Assembly: GCF_030407765.1 (NCBI RefSeq)
Contig: NZ_JASDCU010000011.1
Location: 2,128-66,127 of the forward strand
Source of the DNA: Microbacterium sp. APC 3901
GTDB lineage: Bacteria; Actinomycetota; Actinomycetes; Actinomycetales; Microbacteriaceae
Direction: 5' to 3'
Length of the DNA stretch: 64,000 nucleotides
The notes beneath the pieces were generated by a model. The model ran no database searches. It worked only from the letters and a program-made list of their open reading frames with translations, and was not told the origin of the DNA. The position numbers were made by a program, and so were the translations under genes. Shown here one piece after another: positions 33,846 through 42,174 of the stretch (position 1 is its first letter; every line of letters starts with the position of its first letter).

Positions 33846-34531
33846 TGGCGGCTTCTCCCGCCCGCGAACGCTCGGCGTCCGCGGGCCTTCTGAGCATCGG
33901 TCAGGTGCTCGCTCGGCTCACGCCGGAGTTCCCGGAGCTCACCTCCAGCAAGCTCCGCTTCCTGGAGGTGCAGGGGATCGTCAGCCCGTCACGCACGGAG
34001 TCGGGCTATCGCAAGTTCTCTCAGGCTGACATCGAGCGACTGCGCCTCGGTCTCACACTGCAGCGCGACCACTACCTCCCTCTCAGCATCATCCGAGAGC
34101 AGCTCGACGACGCTGAGGCGAACGGCGACTCCGCCGCGCTCGCGCCGCCGCCGTCCATCGCGCCGGCACCTCGTCGCTACCGCCGCGGTGAGCTGCTGTC
34201 GGCAGCCGGGGCTGGCCCGCAGCTTCTCAACGATGCGATCAGCACCGGTGTCATCGTCGCCCAGGAGAGCTACCCCGAGTCGACCGTCACCCTGCTGCGC
34301 GGCCTGGTCGCGCTCGACCGTCACGGCATCGAACCACGCCACCTGCGATCGCTGCGGCAGGGCGCTGAGCGCGAGGTCGCGCTGATCGAGTCCGCCATGT
34401 CGTCGCTGCTCCGTCGCACAGACGCCGCGTCGCGTGCGAAGGCGAGTGACATGGCGCCCAACCTCGCCGCGAAGATCGACGAAGTGCGCTCGCTCTTCGT
34501 CAAGGACGCACTCACCAGGTTGCTTTCGTAA
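33845..34531 (+). CDS. ftsR: MerR-family regulator FtsR
   Basis: 228 aa. MerR-type winged-helix DNA-binding domain: LLSIGQVLARLTPEFPELTS, then KLRFLEVQGIVSPSRTESGYRKFSQADIE continuing to LRLGLTLQRDHYLPL. The C-terminal half is helical and probably dimerises. It corresponds to Rv1828 and to FtsR of Corynebacterium glutamicum, an activator of ftsZ transcription. The ATG shares a base with the garA stop (TGATG). Confidence 0.82.
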   Translation: MAASPARERSASAGLLSIGQVLARLTPEFPELTSSKLRFLEVQGIVSPSRTESGYRKFSQADIERLRLGLTLQRDHYLPLSIIREQLDDAEANGDSAALAPPPSIAPAPRRYRRGELLSAAGAGPQLLNDAISTGVIVAQESYPESTVTLLRGLVALDRHGIEPRHLRSLRQGAEREVALIESAMSSLLRRTDAASRAKASDMAPNLAAKIDEVRSLFVKDALTRLLS

Positions 34532-34572
34532 CGAACTGATTGCGACACACCTTCGGCGTCCCACGGATGTCA

Positions 34573-34601
34573 TTGCCGGTGCCGGAGGGCTGCTCTAGCG
34601 T
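34573..34601 (+). promoter_or_regulatory. Promoter TTGCCG-N17-TAGCGT before the second MerR gene
   Basis: A -35 (TTGCCG, 34573-34578) and a -10 (TAGCGT, 34596-34601) separated by 17 bp. A leader of about 23 nt carries GGGAGGA before ATG 34631. Confidence 0.65.
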
Positions 34602-34630
34602 GGAGGTAACAGCTCCAGGGAGGATTTCAA

Positions 34631-35176
34631 ATGAATGCGGACGAGCGTGCAGGCGACCCGCGGTTCGTGCCAGAACTCCTCTTCACCGACGGCCTGCCGG
34701 CGATGGACGACGAGGTCGGCTACCGCGGCGCGGTGGCGGCGCGTGCAGCGGGCATCACCTACCGTCAGCTGGACTACTGGGCACGCACCGAACTCGTGGA
34801 GCCCACGGTGCGAGGTGCCAGCGGCTCCGGCTCGCAGCGCCTCTACGGCTTCCGCGACATCCTCGTGCTCAAGCTCGTCAAGAGCCTGCTCGACACCGGG
34901 ATCTCTCTGCAGCAGATCCGTACGGCGGTCGAAGAGCTTCGCCGCGCCGGCATCCGCGATCTCGCGGGAACGACCCTGATGAGCGACGGCGCGTCCGTCT
35001 ACCTGTGCACGTCGAACGACGAGGTCATCGACCTGGTCAGTCGCGGTCAGGGTGTGTTCGGCATCGCCGTGGGCAAGGTGCTGCGCGAGGTGGAGTCGAC
35101 CCTCGTGGAGTTCGATGCCACATCACCCGACCCGATCGACGAGCTCTCGGCACGCCGAACCAAGCGTTCCGCCTGA
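34631..35176 (+). CDS. MerR-family transcriptional regulator (Rv1830-like)
   Basis: 181 aa. The MerR helix-turn-helix domain is in AGITYRQLDYWARTELVEPT, then GSGSQRLYGFRDILVLKLVK, with a short helical coiled region (ISLQQIRTAVEELRRAGI). The C-terminal domain (TLMSDGASVYLCTSNDEVID) is a conserved small-protein fold found in actinobacterial homologues of Rv1830. Position after garA-ftsR matches mycobacteria, but the DUF151 gene normally between them is absent. Clear promoter and GGGAGGA ribosome site. Target genes unknown. Confidence 0.82.
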   Translation: MNADERAGDPRFVPELLFTDGLPAMDDEVGYRGAVAARAAGITYRQLDYWARTELVEPTVRGASGSGSQRLYGFRDILVLKLVKSLLDTGISLQQIRTAVEELRRAGIRDLAGTTLMSDGASVYLCTSNDEVIDLVSRGQGVFGIAVGKVLREVESTLVEFDATSPDPIDELSARRTKRSA

Positions 35177-35215
35177 TCCTCCGCGGCTCAGCCCGCCGCC
35201 CCCTCCACACGAAGA

Positions 35216-35245
35216 AACGGCCACCCTCGCGAGAGGATGGCCGTT
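35216..35245. terminator. Terminator hairpin between merR and parA-like genes
   Basis: AACGGCCA/TGGCCGTT (8 bp), one mismatch, then CCTC/GAGG around a GCGA loop, between convergent genes. Confidence 0.75.
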
Positions 35246-35262
35246 CTGCTGTCTGCGGTGAG

Positions 35263-36075
35263 TCAGGCCTGAGGCCCGGAATCAGCGACCTGGATGCGGC
35301 CGGTACGGATGATCCGATCGAGCAGCTGGTCGAAGTCCGACGCGAGCTCCTGAGCTGAGTCGCCCGGCCAGATGTGCAGCGGCTTGGCGGCTCCCTGAGC
35401 CTGCTGCAGCGACGTGCGCTCGGGAAGCTGAGGGGAGAGGACGAGGGGGCCGAACATGTCGCGCAGTTCCTTGATGCGGAACTGGTGCTCGATGGACTGG
35501 GGGCGCACGCGGTTGACGACGATTCCCAGCGGCTGCAGACGGGGGGAGAGGCCCCGACGGATCTCCTCGATCGCGCGCAGCGCGCGGTCAGCGGCGGCGA
35601 CGGAGAACAGACCGGGTTCGGTGACGACCATCACGCGGTCGCTCGCAGCCCAGGCGGTGCGGGTGAGGGCGTTCAGCGACGGGGCGCAGTCGACGAGGAC
35701 CAGGTCGTAGTCGGCTTCGACGGAGGCCAGGGCCTCCTCGAGCTTCCACACGTCGCGCACGCTCGGGTGCGGGCCGTCGAAGTTGATCGCAGAAGGGCTG
35801 CCGATCAGCACGTCGATGGTTCCGGGGTGCACCTTCGCCCAGCCGCTGGAGGTGATCGCCTGACGGACGACCTTCTCCTTCGGGTTGGCCAGGACATCGG
35901 CGATGTTGAGCCGACCGGCCACCTGGATGTCCATTCCCGTGGACACATCGGACTGAGGGTCGAGGTCGACGACGAGTGTTCGGACACCACGGGCGAAGGC
36001 CGCTGAGGCCAGGCCGAGGGTCACTGTCGTCTTGCCGACGCCTCCCTTGAGAGAGCTGACGCTGAGTACGTGCAC
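35263..36075 (-). CDS. Orphan ParA/MinD-family ATPase
   Basis: 270 aa. The deviant Walker A is [19 protein letters not shown] at residues 8-26, then VVDLDPQSDVSTGMDIQVAG and LVLVDCAPSLNALTRTAW. It ends with an acidic/amphipathic helix (SAQELASDFDQLLDRII). No parB, minC or cargo gene is adjacent. GTG 36075 was chosen because TAACGT ends 7 nt before it (leaderless) and the protein then begins HVLSVSSLKGG; the in-frame GTGs at 36081 and 36084 overlap or follow that box too closely. Possibly positions a polar or cytoplasmic cargo. Confidence 0.82.
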   Translation of the reverse strand: MHVLSVSSLKGGVGKTTVTLGLASAAFARGVRTLVVDLDPQSDVSTGMDIQVAGRLNIADVLANPKEKVVRQAITSSGWAKVHPGTIDVLIGSPSAINFDGPHPSVRDVWKLEEALASVEADYDLVLVDCAPSLNALTRTAWAASDRVMVVTEPGLFSVAAADRALRAIEEIRRGLSPRLQPLGIVVNRVRPQSIEHQFRIKELRDMFGPLVLSPQLPERTSLQQAQGAAKPLHIWPGDSAQELASDFDQLLDRIIRTGRIQVADSGPQA

Positions 36076-36082
36076 GAACACC

Positions 36083-36088
36083 ACGTTA
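36083..36088 (-). promoter_or_regulatory. -10 box TAACGT, leaderless promoter of the ParA-like gene
   Basis: Minus strand, 7 nt before GTG 36075. It lies back to back with the pyc promoter. Confidence 0.5.
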
Positions 36089-36096
36089 CCTTCCCC

Positions 36097-36102
36097 TAGG
36101 CT
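36097..36102 (+). promoter_or_regulatory. -10 box TAGGCT of pyc
   Basis: Gives a leader of about 60 nt before ATG 36170 with a GAGG ribosome site. It is divergent from, and only 8 bp from, the -10 of the ParA-like gene. Confidence 0.45.
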
Positions 36103-36169
36103 GGGTGCACACTCAGCCCCGCCCCATGCGCGCCGATCAGAAGTGCGCATCGAGCTTCCAGAGGTGTGC

Positions 36170-39100
36170 ATGTTCCAGAAGATCCTTGTGGCGAACCGCG
36201 GCGAGATCGCGATCCGCGCCTTCCGTGCGGCATTCGAAGTCGGGGCGAGGACAGTCGCCGTCTTCCCGCATGAGGACCGCGGCTCCGTCCACCGGCTCAA
36301 GGCCGATGAGGCCTACGAGATCGGCGAGCGGGGGCATCCGGTCCGCGCATACCTGGACGTCGACGAGATCATCCGTGTCGCGAAGGATGCGGGAGCGGAT
36401 GCGATCTACCCCGGGTACGGCTTCCTGTCGGAGAATCCCGAGCTCGCCGAGAAGGCTGCGGCCAACGGCATCGTCTTCATCGGGCCTCCCTCGAAGGTGC
36501 TCGAGATGGCGGGGAACAAGGTCGAGGCCAAGCGCCACGCCATCGAGGCAGGGGTTCCCGTGCTCCGCTCGACCGAGGCATCCGCTGACGTCGACGCGCT
36601 CGTGGCCCAGGCCCCGGAGATCGGCTTCCCGCTGTTCGCCAAGGCCGTGGCCGGCGGTGGCGGCCGTGGCATGCGCCGGGTCGAGTCGGCGGCGGAACTC
36701 GCACCGGCACTGGCAGAAGCCATGCGTGAAGCGGAGAGCGCCTTCGGCGACCCGCGGATGTTCCTCGAGCAGGCCGTCCTTCGTCCCCGGCACATCGAGG
36801 TGCAGATCCTCGCGGACAAGACCGGCGAGACCGTGCACCTGTTCGAACGCGACTGCTCGGTCCAGCGTCGACACCAGAAGGTCGTCGAGATCGCACCGGC
36901 GCCCAATCTCGACGACAGCATCCGCACCGCGCTGCACGGATACGCGGTCGCGTTCGCGCGATCCATCGGATACGAGAACGCGGGAACGGTCGAGTTCCTG
37001 CTCGAGACCGCCGGGGAGCGCACGGGCGAGGTCGTCTTCATCGAGATGAACCCGCGCATCCAGGTCGAGCACACCGTCACCGAAGAGGTGACCGACGTCG
37101 ATCTCGTGCAGAGTCAGATGCGCATCGCTGCGGGCCAGACGCTCGCGGAGCTGGGACTGGAGCAGCACAGACTGCAGGTGCGTGGCGCAGCACTGCAATG
37201 CCGCATCACCACGGAGGATCCGACTCAGGGGTTCCGTCCCGACACAGGCAAGATCACCACCTACCGCTCGCCGGGTGGCGCCGGCATCCGTCTCGACGGC
37301 GGAACCGTGCATCAGGGCGCGCAGATCAGTCCGCACTTCGACTCGATGCTCGCCAAGCTGACCTGCCGTGGGCGCGACTACCCTGCGGCAGTGGCGCGCG
37401 CTCGGCGGGCGCTGGCGGAGTTCCGCATTCGCGGCGTCTCGACCAACATCCCGTTCCTGCAGGCGCTTCTGGAGGATGACGCGTTCATCGCCGGCGACGT
37501 GAGCACGTCCTTCATCGACGAGCGCCCGGATCTTCTCCGTGGTCGCGAGTCGAAGGACCGTGGCACCCGCATCCTCAACTGGCTGGTCGATGTCACGGTC
37601 AACAAGCCCCACGGAGTCCACCCCGGTTCCCTGGATCCGGCTGCCAAGCTCCCGGTCGTCGACCTCGCCTCAACCCCGATCGCCGGGTCGCGACAGCGGC
37701 TGCGCGAGCTGGGACCGGAGGGCTTCGCCCAGAGCCTGCGTGCGCAGAGCGCTCTCGCGATCACTGACACGACCTTCCGCGATGCGCACCAGTCCCTGCT
37801 CGCGACACGAGTGCGCACGAAAGACCTCGTCGCAGCCGCACCGCACATCGCGCGACTGACGCCGGAGCTGCTCTCGGTGGAGGCCTGGGGAGGAGCGACC
37901 TACGATGTCGCACTGCGGTTCCTCGGCGAAGACCCCTGGGAGCGTCTCGACAAGCTGCGGGCTGCGCTTCCGAACGTCGCGATCCAGATGCTCCTGCGTG
38001 GACGCAACACCGTGGGATACACGCCCTACCCGACTGCCGTGACCGAGGCCTTCGTGCAGGAGGCCGCGGCGAGCGGTGTCGACATCTTCAGGATCTTCGA
38101 TGCACTCAACGACGTCGAGCAGATGCGTCCGGCGATCGAGGCTGTTCGCCGCACGGGCACGTCGGTCGCCGAGGTGGCGCTCTGCTACACCGGTGACCTG
38201 CTGAACCCTGCCGAGGATCTCTACACGCTCGACTACTACCTGAACCTCGCGGACCAGATCGTCGAGGCCGGCGCGCACATCATCGCGATCAAGGACATGG
38301 CGGGGCTTCTGCGCCCCGCGGCGGCGGCGAAGCTCGTCGCCGCACTGCGCGAGCGCTTCGACCTGCCCGTGCACCTGCACACGCACGACACCCCGGGCGG
38401 GCAGCTCGCCACCCTGCTCGCGGCGAGCGCCGCAGGAGTGGATGCGGTCGACGCGGCATCTGCCCCGCTCTCGGGCACGACCAGCCAGCCTTCTCTCTCG
38501 TCGCTCGTCGCGGCGCTCGCGCACACGGACCGCGACAGCGGCATCTCGCTCGACAGCGTCTCGGACCTCGAGCCGTACTGGGAGGCGGTCCGCCGGATGT
38601 ATGCCCCGTTCGAGTCCGGGCTCCCCGGGCCCACCGGGCGGGTCTACCACCACGAGATCCCGGGCGGCCAACTCTCGAACCTCCGTCAGCAGGCGAAGGC
38701 GCTCGGTCTCGCAGACCACTTCGAGCTGATCGAAGACATGTACGCCGCGGCCGATCGAATCCTCGGCCGCGTTCCCAAGGTGACGCCCTCGTCGAAGGTG
38801 GTCGGCGACCTGGCCCTGCACCTGGCAGCGGTCAAGGCCGACCCCGCTGATTTCGAGGCGAACCCCGAGAAGTACGACGTGCCCGACTCGGTCGTCGGAT
38901 TCATGGCCGGCGAGCTCGGCGACCTCCCGGGTGGATGGCCCGAGCCGTTCCGCACGAAGGTGCTGGCGGGGCGTTCGGTGCGCACCGGCATGACCGAGAT
39001 CTCCGCCGACGACGAGGCAGCGCTGGCGGGGGACAGTGCGACCCGTCGTGCGCGGCTCAACACGCTGCTGTTCCCTGCCCCCATGCGCGAGTTCACCGAG

Positions 39101-39577
39101 AATCGTGAACTGTTCGGCGATCTCTCGGTACTCGACACCGCTGACTACCTCTACGGGCTCGTCCAGGGCCAGGAGCACGTCGTCGAGATCGATCGTGGCG
39201 TCCAGCTCTACGTGGGTCTCGAAGCCATCGGCGACGCGGACGACAAGGGTATGCGCACCGTCATGACGACCCTCAACGGTCAGCTGCGCCCGGTGTTCGT
39301 GCGGGACAGGTCGGTGGCGGTCGACGTGCACGAGATCGAGAAAGCCGACACCTCGATGCCCGGTCAGGTGGCCGCACCGTTCTCCGGCGTCGTGACTCTG
39401 AAAGCAGACGTCGGTGACTCGGTGCGCGCCGGTGAGCCGGTCGCGTCCATCGAGGCGATGAAGATGGAGGCGGCCATCACCGCCCCCGTCGATGGCGTCG
39501 TGGAGCGCCTTGCGATCGGCGCTACGCAGCAGGTCGAGGCCGGGGATCTTTTGGTCGTCATCCGCCCCGCGCACTAA
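36170..39577 (+). CDS. pyc: Pyruvate carboxylase
   Basis: 1135 aa, full length. A biotin enzyme converting pyruvate and bicarbonate to oxaloacetate (anaplerosis). Order: biotin carboxylase (FQKILVANRGEIAIRAFRAA; YPGYGFLSENPEL; ATP loop KAVAGGGGRGMRRV; FIEMNPRIQVEHTVTEE), carboxyltransferase (ITDTTFRDAHQSLLATRVRT; GGATYDVALRFL; LHTHDTPGG), and C-terminal biotin carrier domain with the biotinyl lysine in IEAMKMEA. ATG 36170 gives the canonical N-terminus; a longer frame to 36032 would overlap the divergent gene and is rejected. Confidence 0.96.
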   Translation: MFQKILVANRGEIAIRAFRAAFEVGARTVAVFPHEDRGSVHRLKADEAYEIGERGHPVRAYLDVDEIIRVAKDAGADAIYPGYGFLSENPELAEKAAANGIVFIGPPSKVLEMAGNKVEAKRHAIEAGVPVLRSTEASADVDALVAQAPEIGFPLFAKAVAGGGGRGMRRVESAAELAPALAEAMREAESAFGDPRMFLEQAVLRPRHIEVQILADKTGETVHLFERDCSVQRRHQKVVEIAPAPNLDDSIRTALHGYAVAFARSIGYENAGTVEFLLETAGERTGEVVFIEMNPRIQVEHTVTEEVTDVDLVQSQMRIAAGQTLAELGLEQHRLQVRGAALQCRITTEDPTQGFRPDTGKITTYRSPGGAGIRLDGGTVHQGAQISPHFDSMLAKLTCRGRDYPAAVARARRALAEFRIRGVSTNIPFLQALLEDDAFIAGDVSTSFIDERPDLLRGRESKDRGTRILNWLVDVTVNKPHGVHPGSLDPAAKLPVVDLASTPIAGSRQRLRELGPEGFAQSLRAQSALAITDTTFRDAHQSLLATRVRTKDLVAAAPHIARLTPELLSVEAWGGATYDVALRFLGEDPWERLDKLRAALPNVAIQMLLRGRNTVGYTPYPTAVTEAFVQEAAASGVDIFRIFDALNDVEQMRPAIEAVRRTGTSVAEVALCYTGDLLNPAEDLYTLDYYLNLADQIVEAGAHIIAIKDMAGLLRPAAAAKLVAALRERFDLPVHLHTHDTPGGQLATLLAASAAGVDAVDAASAPLSGTTSQPSLSSLVAALAHTDRDSGISLDSVSDLEPYWEAVRRMYAPFESGLPGPTGRVYHHEIPGGQLSNLRQQAKALGLADHFELIEDMYAAADRILGRVPKVTPSSKVVGDLALHLAAVKADPADFEANPEKYDVPDSVVGFMAGELGDLPGGWPEPFRTKVLAGRSVRTGMTEISADDEAALAGDSATRRARLNTLLFPAPMREFTENRELFGDLSVLDTADYLYGLVQGQEHVVEIDRGVQLYVGLEAIGDADDKGMRTVMTTLNGQLRPVFVRDRSVAVDVHEIEKADTSMPGQVAAPFSGVVTLKADVGDSVRAGEPVASIEAMKMEAAITAPVDGVVERLAIGATQQVEAGDLLVVIRPAH

Positions 39578-39578
39578 T

Positions 39579-39629
39579 CTTGTGCGGGCGAGGCCGCGTT
39601 CGACGCAACGCACCCGAGGCCCGCACGAG
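39579..39629 (+). terminator. Long-loop stem after pyc
   Basis: CTTGTGCGGGC pairs with GCCCGCACGAG (11 bp with one G-U) across a 29-nt loop, 2 nt after the pyc stop. It may be an attenuator or terminator before the next gene. Confidence 0.4.
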
Positions 39630-39643
39630 CTTGGAGTGACACA

Positions 39644-41623
39644 GTGACCCCGAAGAACGTGGCAGACAACCCGGACGACGAGTCCAGAGGGGTCCTCGAC
39701 GACGCTGCGTCGCTGGACACCTCGGCCATCGGCATACTCGGCAACACGGCGCAGGTGAGCGTCGTGCTGCCGAAGGACGATGACGACGACCTGGAGGACG
39801 ACGGCGTCGTCGAGGGCGAGGTCGTCGCCGACCTGATCATCGACGAGCCGGTCGCCGCGGCGAAGGCCGCTGCCGAGATCGCACCCGCGCCTCTCGGTGC
39901 GGCTCCGATGATCATCGAGTTGCCGCCGGATCCTGCGGCGGATGAGCAACAGGCCGGAGTGATCGAGCAGCCGGAGCCGGAGGTGGCTTCAGAGCCCGAG
40001 GCGGAAGCGTCTTCCGATGCCGATGCCGATGCCGATGCCGATGCCGATGCCGATGCCGAGCTCGAGCTCGAGCCCGAGCCCGAGCTGGATCCGGAACTCG
40101 AGCCTGAGCTGGATCCGGAACTCGAGCCTGAGCCGGAGCCTGAGCTGGATCCGGAACTCGAGCCTGAGCCGGAGCCTGAGCTGGATCCGGAGCCTGAGCT
40201 GGAGCCGGAACTCGAGCCTGAGCTGGAGCCGGAACTCGAGCCGGAACTCGAGCCTGAACTCGAGCCCGAGCCTGCGGTGGAGCCGGAACTGGCGCCGGAA
40301 CGCGAGCCGGAGCCGGAGCCGGAGCCTGAGCCGGAACTCGAGCCGGAGCCTGAGCCCGCGCGTATGCGCGAACGCGCTCCCAGGACTTCGCCCCTGTCGA
40401 CCACGGGCACGGCCTCACCCGCTGCCTCGGACACTGCGTCCACCGACCCCGCAGCAGCAGAAGCCGCCGCGGCCGCCGCGTTCATCGCCAAGGCTAAAGC
40501 GGACCTCGACGCTGTTCCCAGCTCGCGGAGATCATCGGCGGCATCATCCCTCGCCAAGAAGGAGAGTTCGGTCATGAACGCTGACAAGCCCCGGCGGGCC
40601 GTGACACCGGCCACCCGATCGGGTCGCGCAGACATGCAGCTCTCTGCGAAGCGTCTGGACGATCTCGGCGACTCGTCTCGCGAGAGCGCAGATCTGCTCA
40701 CCGCAGACCGGCTGCTCGATCCGCACCGTATGACCAAGCCTGAGCCTGAAGGCGCTTGGAGTCACTTCCTCTACGCGATCTCCGGTCGCCGCATCAACAT
40801 CGGAGACGGACGACGAGCACGCGAGCGCAAAGCGCTGAGTGCCAGGATCGCCGCGCCGATCGTCGGCGGCGCACGATTCGTTCCGGTGCTCTCTCGCAAG
40901 GGCGGAGTCGGCAAGACGACGATCACTGCGCTGCTGGGCATGGCCCTCGCCGACGCCCGTGACGACCGCGTGATCGCGGTCGACGCCAACCCCGATCGCG
41001 GCACGCTCGCCGAGCGCGTGGTTCGCCCGAACCACAACAAGTCGGTGCGCGACCTCGTGCGGATCCATGACGACGTCAGGGGATACCACGACATCTCCGC
41101 GATCGTCGCACGCGACGCCACCCGCCTCGACGTGCTCGCCTCGGACTCCGACCCGCGGATCGCAGAGGCCTTCAGCGACAGCGACTACCGGGACGTGGCC
41201 GGCGTCGCCGCGCACTACTACTCGCTCGTGCTCACCGACACGGGCACGGGCATCGTGCACTCGGTGATGTCGGCCACGCTCGATCTCGCCGATCAGATCG
41301 TGATCGTCTCGGGGCTGAGCGTCGATGAGGCGCGCCTCGCGTCGGAGACGCTGACCTGGCTTGAGAGCAACGGATACGCCGAGCAGGCGCGTGACGCCGT
41401 CGTGGTGCTGAACCAGTCGACTCCCGGTGCCCCGCTCGTGCGTCTCAACGAACTCGAGGCTCATTTCCGCACGAGGGCGAAGCGTGTCGTGCGGATGCCG
41501 TACGACGCGCAGATCGCCGGAGGCGGGACCATCGTCTTCGCCAACCTGCAGCCGGAGACCCGTGTGGCGGCGCGCGAGCTCGCTGCGCTGCTCGTCGAGG
41601 GTCTGCGAGCGAAGGCCGACTGA
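39644..41623 (+). CDS. MinD/EspI-like ATPase with long acidic (Asp-Ala)n and Glu-Pro repeat region
   Basis: 659 aa. Residues ~1-125 are acidic. Residues 125-138 are seven Asp-Ala pairs. Residues ~138-242 are degenerate Glu-Leu/Glu-Pro/Asp-Pro repeats. An Ala-rich linker follows, then an ATPase domain: [20 protein letters not shown] (Walker A about 418-426), [19 protein letters not shown] and [15 protein letters not shown]. The ATPase part resembles MinD-type proteins linked to type VII secretion (EspI/Rv3876), which also carry long Pro-rich N-termini. No ESX genes are nearby. GTG start with GGAG 8-9 nt upstream. The stop shares a base with the def ATG. Membrane or secretion role is speculative. 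Confidence 0.8.
   Translation: MTPKNVADNPDDESRGVLDDAASLDTSAIGILGNTAQVSVVLPKDDDDDLEDDGVVEGEVVADLIIDEPVAAAKAAAEIAPAPLGAAPMIIELPPDPAADEQQAGVIEQPEPEVASEPEAEASSDADADADADADADAELELEPEPELDPELEPELDPELEPEPEPELDPELEPEPEPELDPEPELEPELEPELEPELEPELEPELEPEPAVEPELAPEREPEPEPEPEPELEPEPEPARMRERAPRTSPLSTTGTASPAASDTASTDPAAAEAAAAAAFIAKAKADLDAVPSSRRSSAASSLAKKESSVMNADKPRRAVTPATRSGRADMQLSAKRLDDLGDSSRESADLLTADRLLDPHRMTKPEPEGAWSHFLYAISGRRINIGDGRRARERKALSARIAAPIVGGARFVPVLSRKGGVGKTTITALLGMALADARDDRVIAVDANPDRGTLAERVVRPNHNKSVRDLVRIHDDVRGYHDISAIVARDATRLDVLASDSDPRIAEAFSDSDYRDVAGVAAHYYSLVLTDTGTGIVHSVMSATLDLADQIVIVSGLSVDEARLASETLTWLESNGYAEQARDAVVVLNQSTPGAPLVRLNELEAHFRTRAKRVVRMPYDAQIAGGGTIVFANLQPETRVAARELAALLVEGLRAKAD
40016..40363 (+). 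repeat. In-frame tandem repeats in the EspI-like ATPase gene
   Basis: Seven GATGCC hexamers (40016-40057) are followed by 12-, 18- and 24-bp degenerate units such as GAGCTGGATCCGGAACTC and GAGCCGGAGCCT. All are multiples of 3, so recombination would change length but keep the frame. Confidence 0.9.
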
Positions 41624-42114
41624 TGGCGGTGCGTGAGATCCGGGTCTTCGGAGACCCCGTGCTTCGCTCCGTCTGCGCGCCCATCGACACTGTCGACGAC
41701 GGTGTTCGCGCGCTGGTGGCCGACCTGATCGATACCGTCGAGCTGCCGGGACGCGCCGGCGTCGCCGCCCCGCAGATCGGTGTCGCGCTCCGCGCCTTCA
41801 GCTACAACATCGACGGCGACATCGGCTATGTGCTGAACCCCGTTCTGACCGAGGTCCGCGGCGACCCCGTGCCGACGGGGGAGGGGTGTCTGTCCGTCCC
41901 CGGGCTCTGGCATGACGCACTGCGCCACCCATGGGCCCGAGTCGAGGGCATCGACCTCGATGGCCGGCCAGTGGTCCTGGAGGGAAGCGGCCTGATGGCG
42001 CAAGCGCTGCAGCACGAGACCGATCACCTCGACGGCAGGCTCTACCTCACGAGACTCGATGCGGAGACGCGCAAGCGCGCGATGCGCGAGGTCAGAGAGA
42101 GCGCCTGGTTCTGA
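41623..42114 (+). CDS. def: Peptide deformylase
   Basis: 163 aa. A metalloenzyme removing the formyl group from nascent N-terminal methionine. All three motifs are present: AGVAAPQIG (about residue 46), EGCLSVPG with the metal-binding Cys (about 87-94), and QHETDHLDG with the HExxH-type metal ligands (about 128-136). The ATG shares one base with the preceding stop, so it is coupled to the large ATPase gene. A strong UUCG-loop terminator follows. Confidence 0.95.
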   Translation: MAVREIRVFGDPVLRSVCAPIDTVDDGVRALVADLIDTVELPGRAGVAAPQIGVALRAFSYNIDGDIGYVLNPVLTEVRGDPVPTGEGCLSVPGLWHDALRHPWARVEGIDLDGRPVVLEGSGLMAQALQHETDHLDGRLYLTRLDAETRKRAMREVRESAWF

Positions 42115-42128
42115 ACCTGGGCGGATAG

Positions 42129-42160
42129 GAGAAAGGCCCCGCTTCGGCGGGGCCTTTCTC
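42129..42160. terminator. Strong terminator with TTCG tetraloop
   Basis: GAGAAAGGCCCCGC/GCGGGGCCTTTCTC, a perfect 14-bp stem capped by TTCG, between the convergent def and fadD genes. It works as an A/T-flanked terminator in both directions. Confidence 0.92.
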
Positions 42161-42174
42161 TTATCTCACGGGCT

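Noticed and set aside
37670..39949. 759-codon minus-strand frame opposite pyc
   Set aside because: Antisense shadow of pyruvate carboxylase, whose motifs are complete on the plus strand.
40016..40363. Repeat block considered as a CRISPR array or phase-variation switch
   Set aside because: Units are 6-24 bp, contiguous and in frame with no spacers; all lengths are multiples of 3, so no on/off switching is expected.
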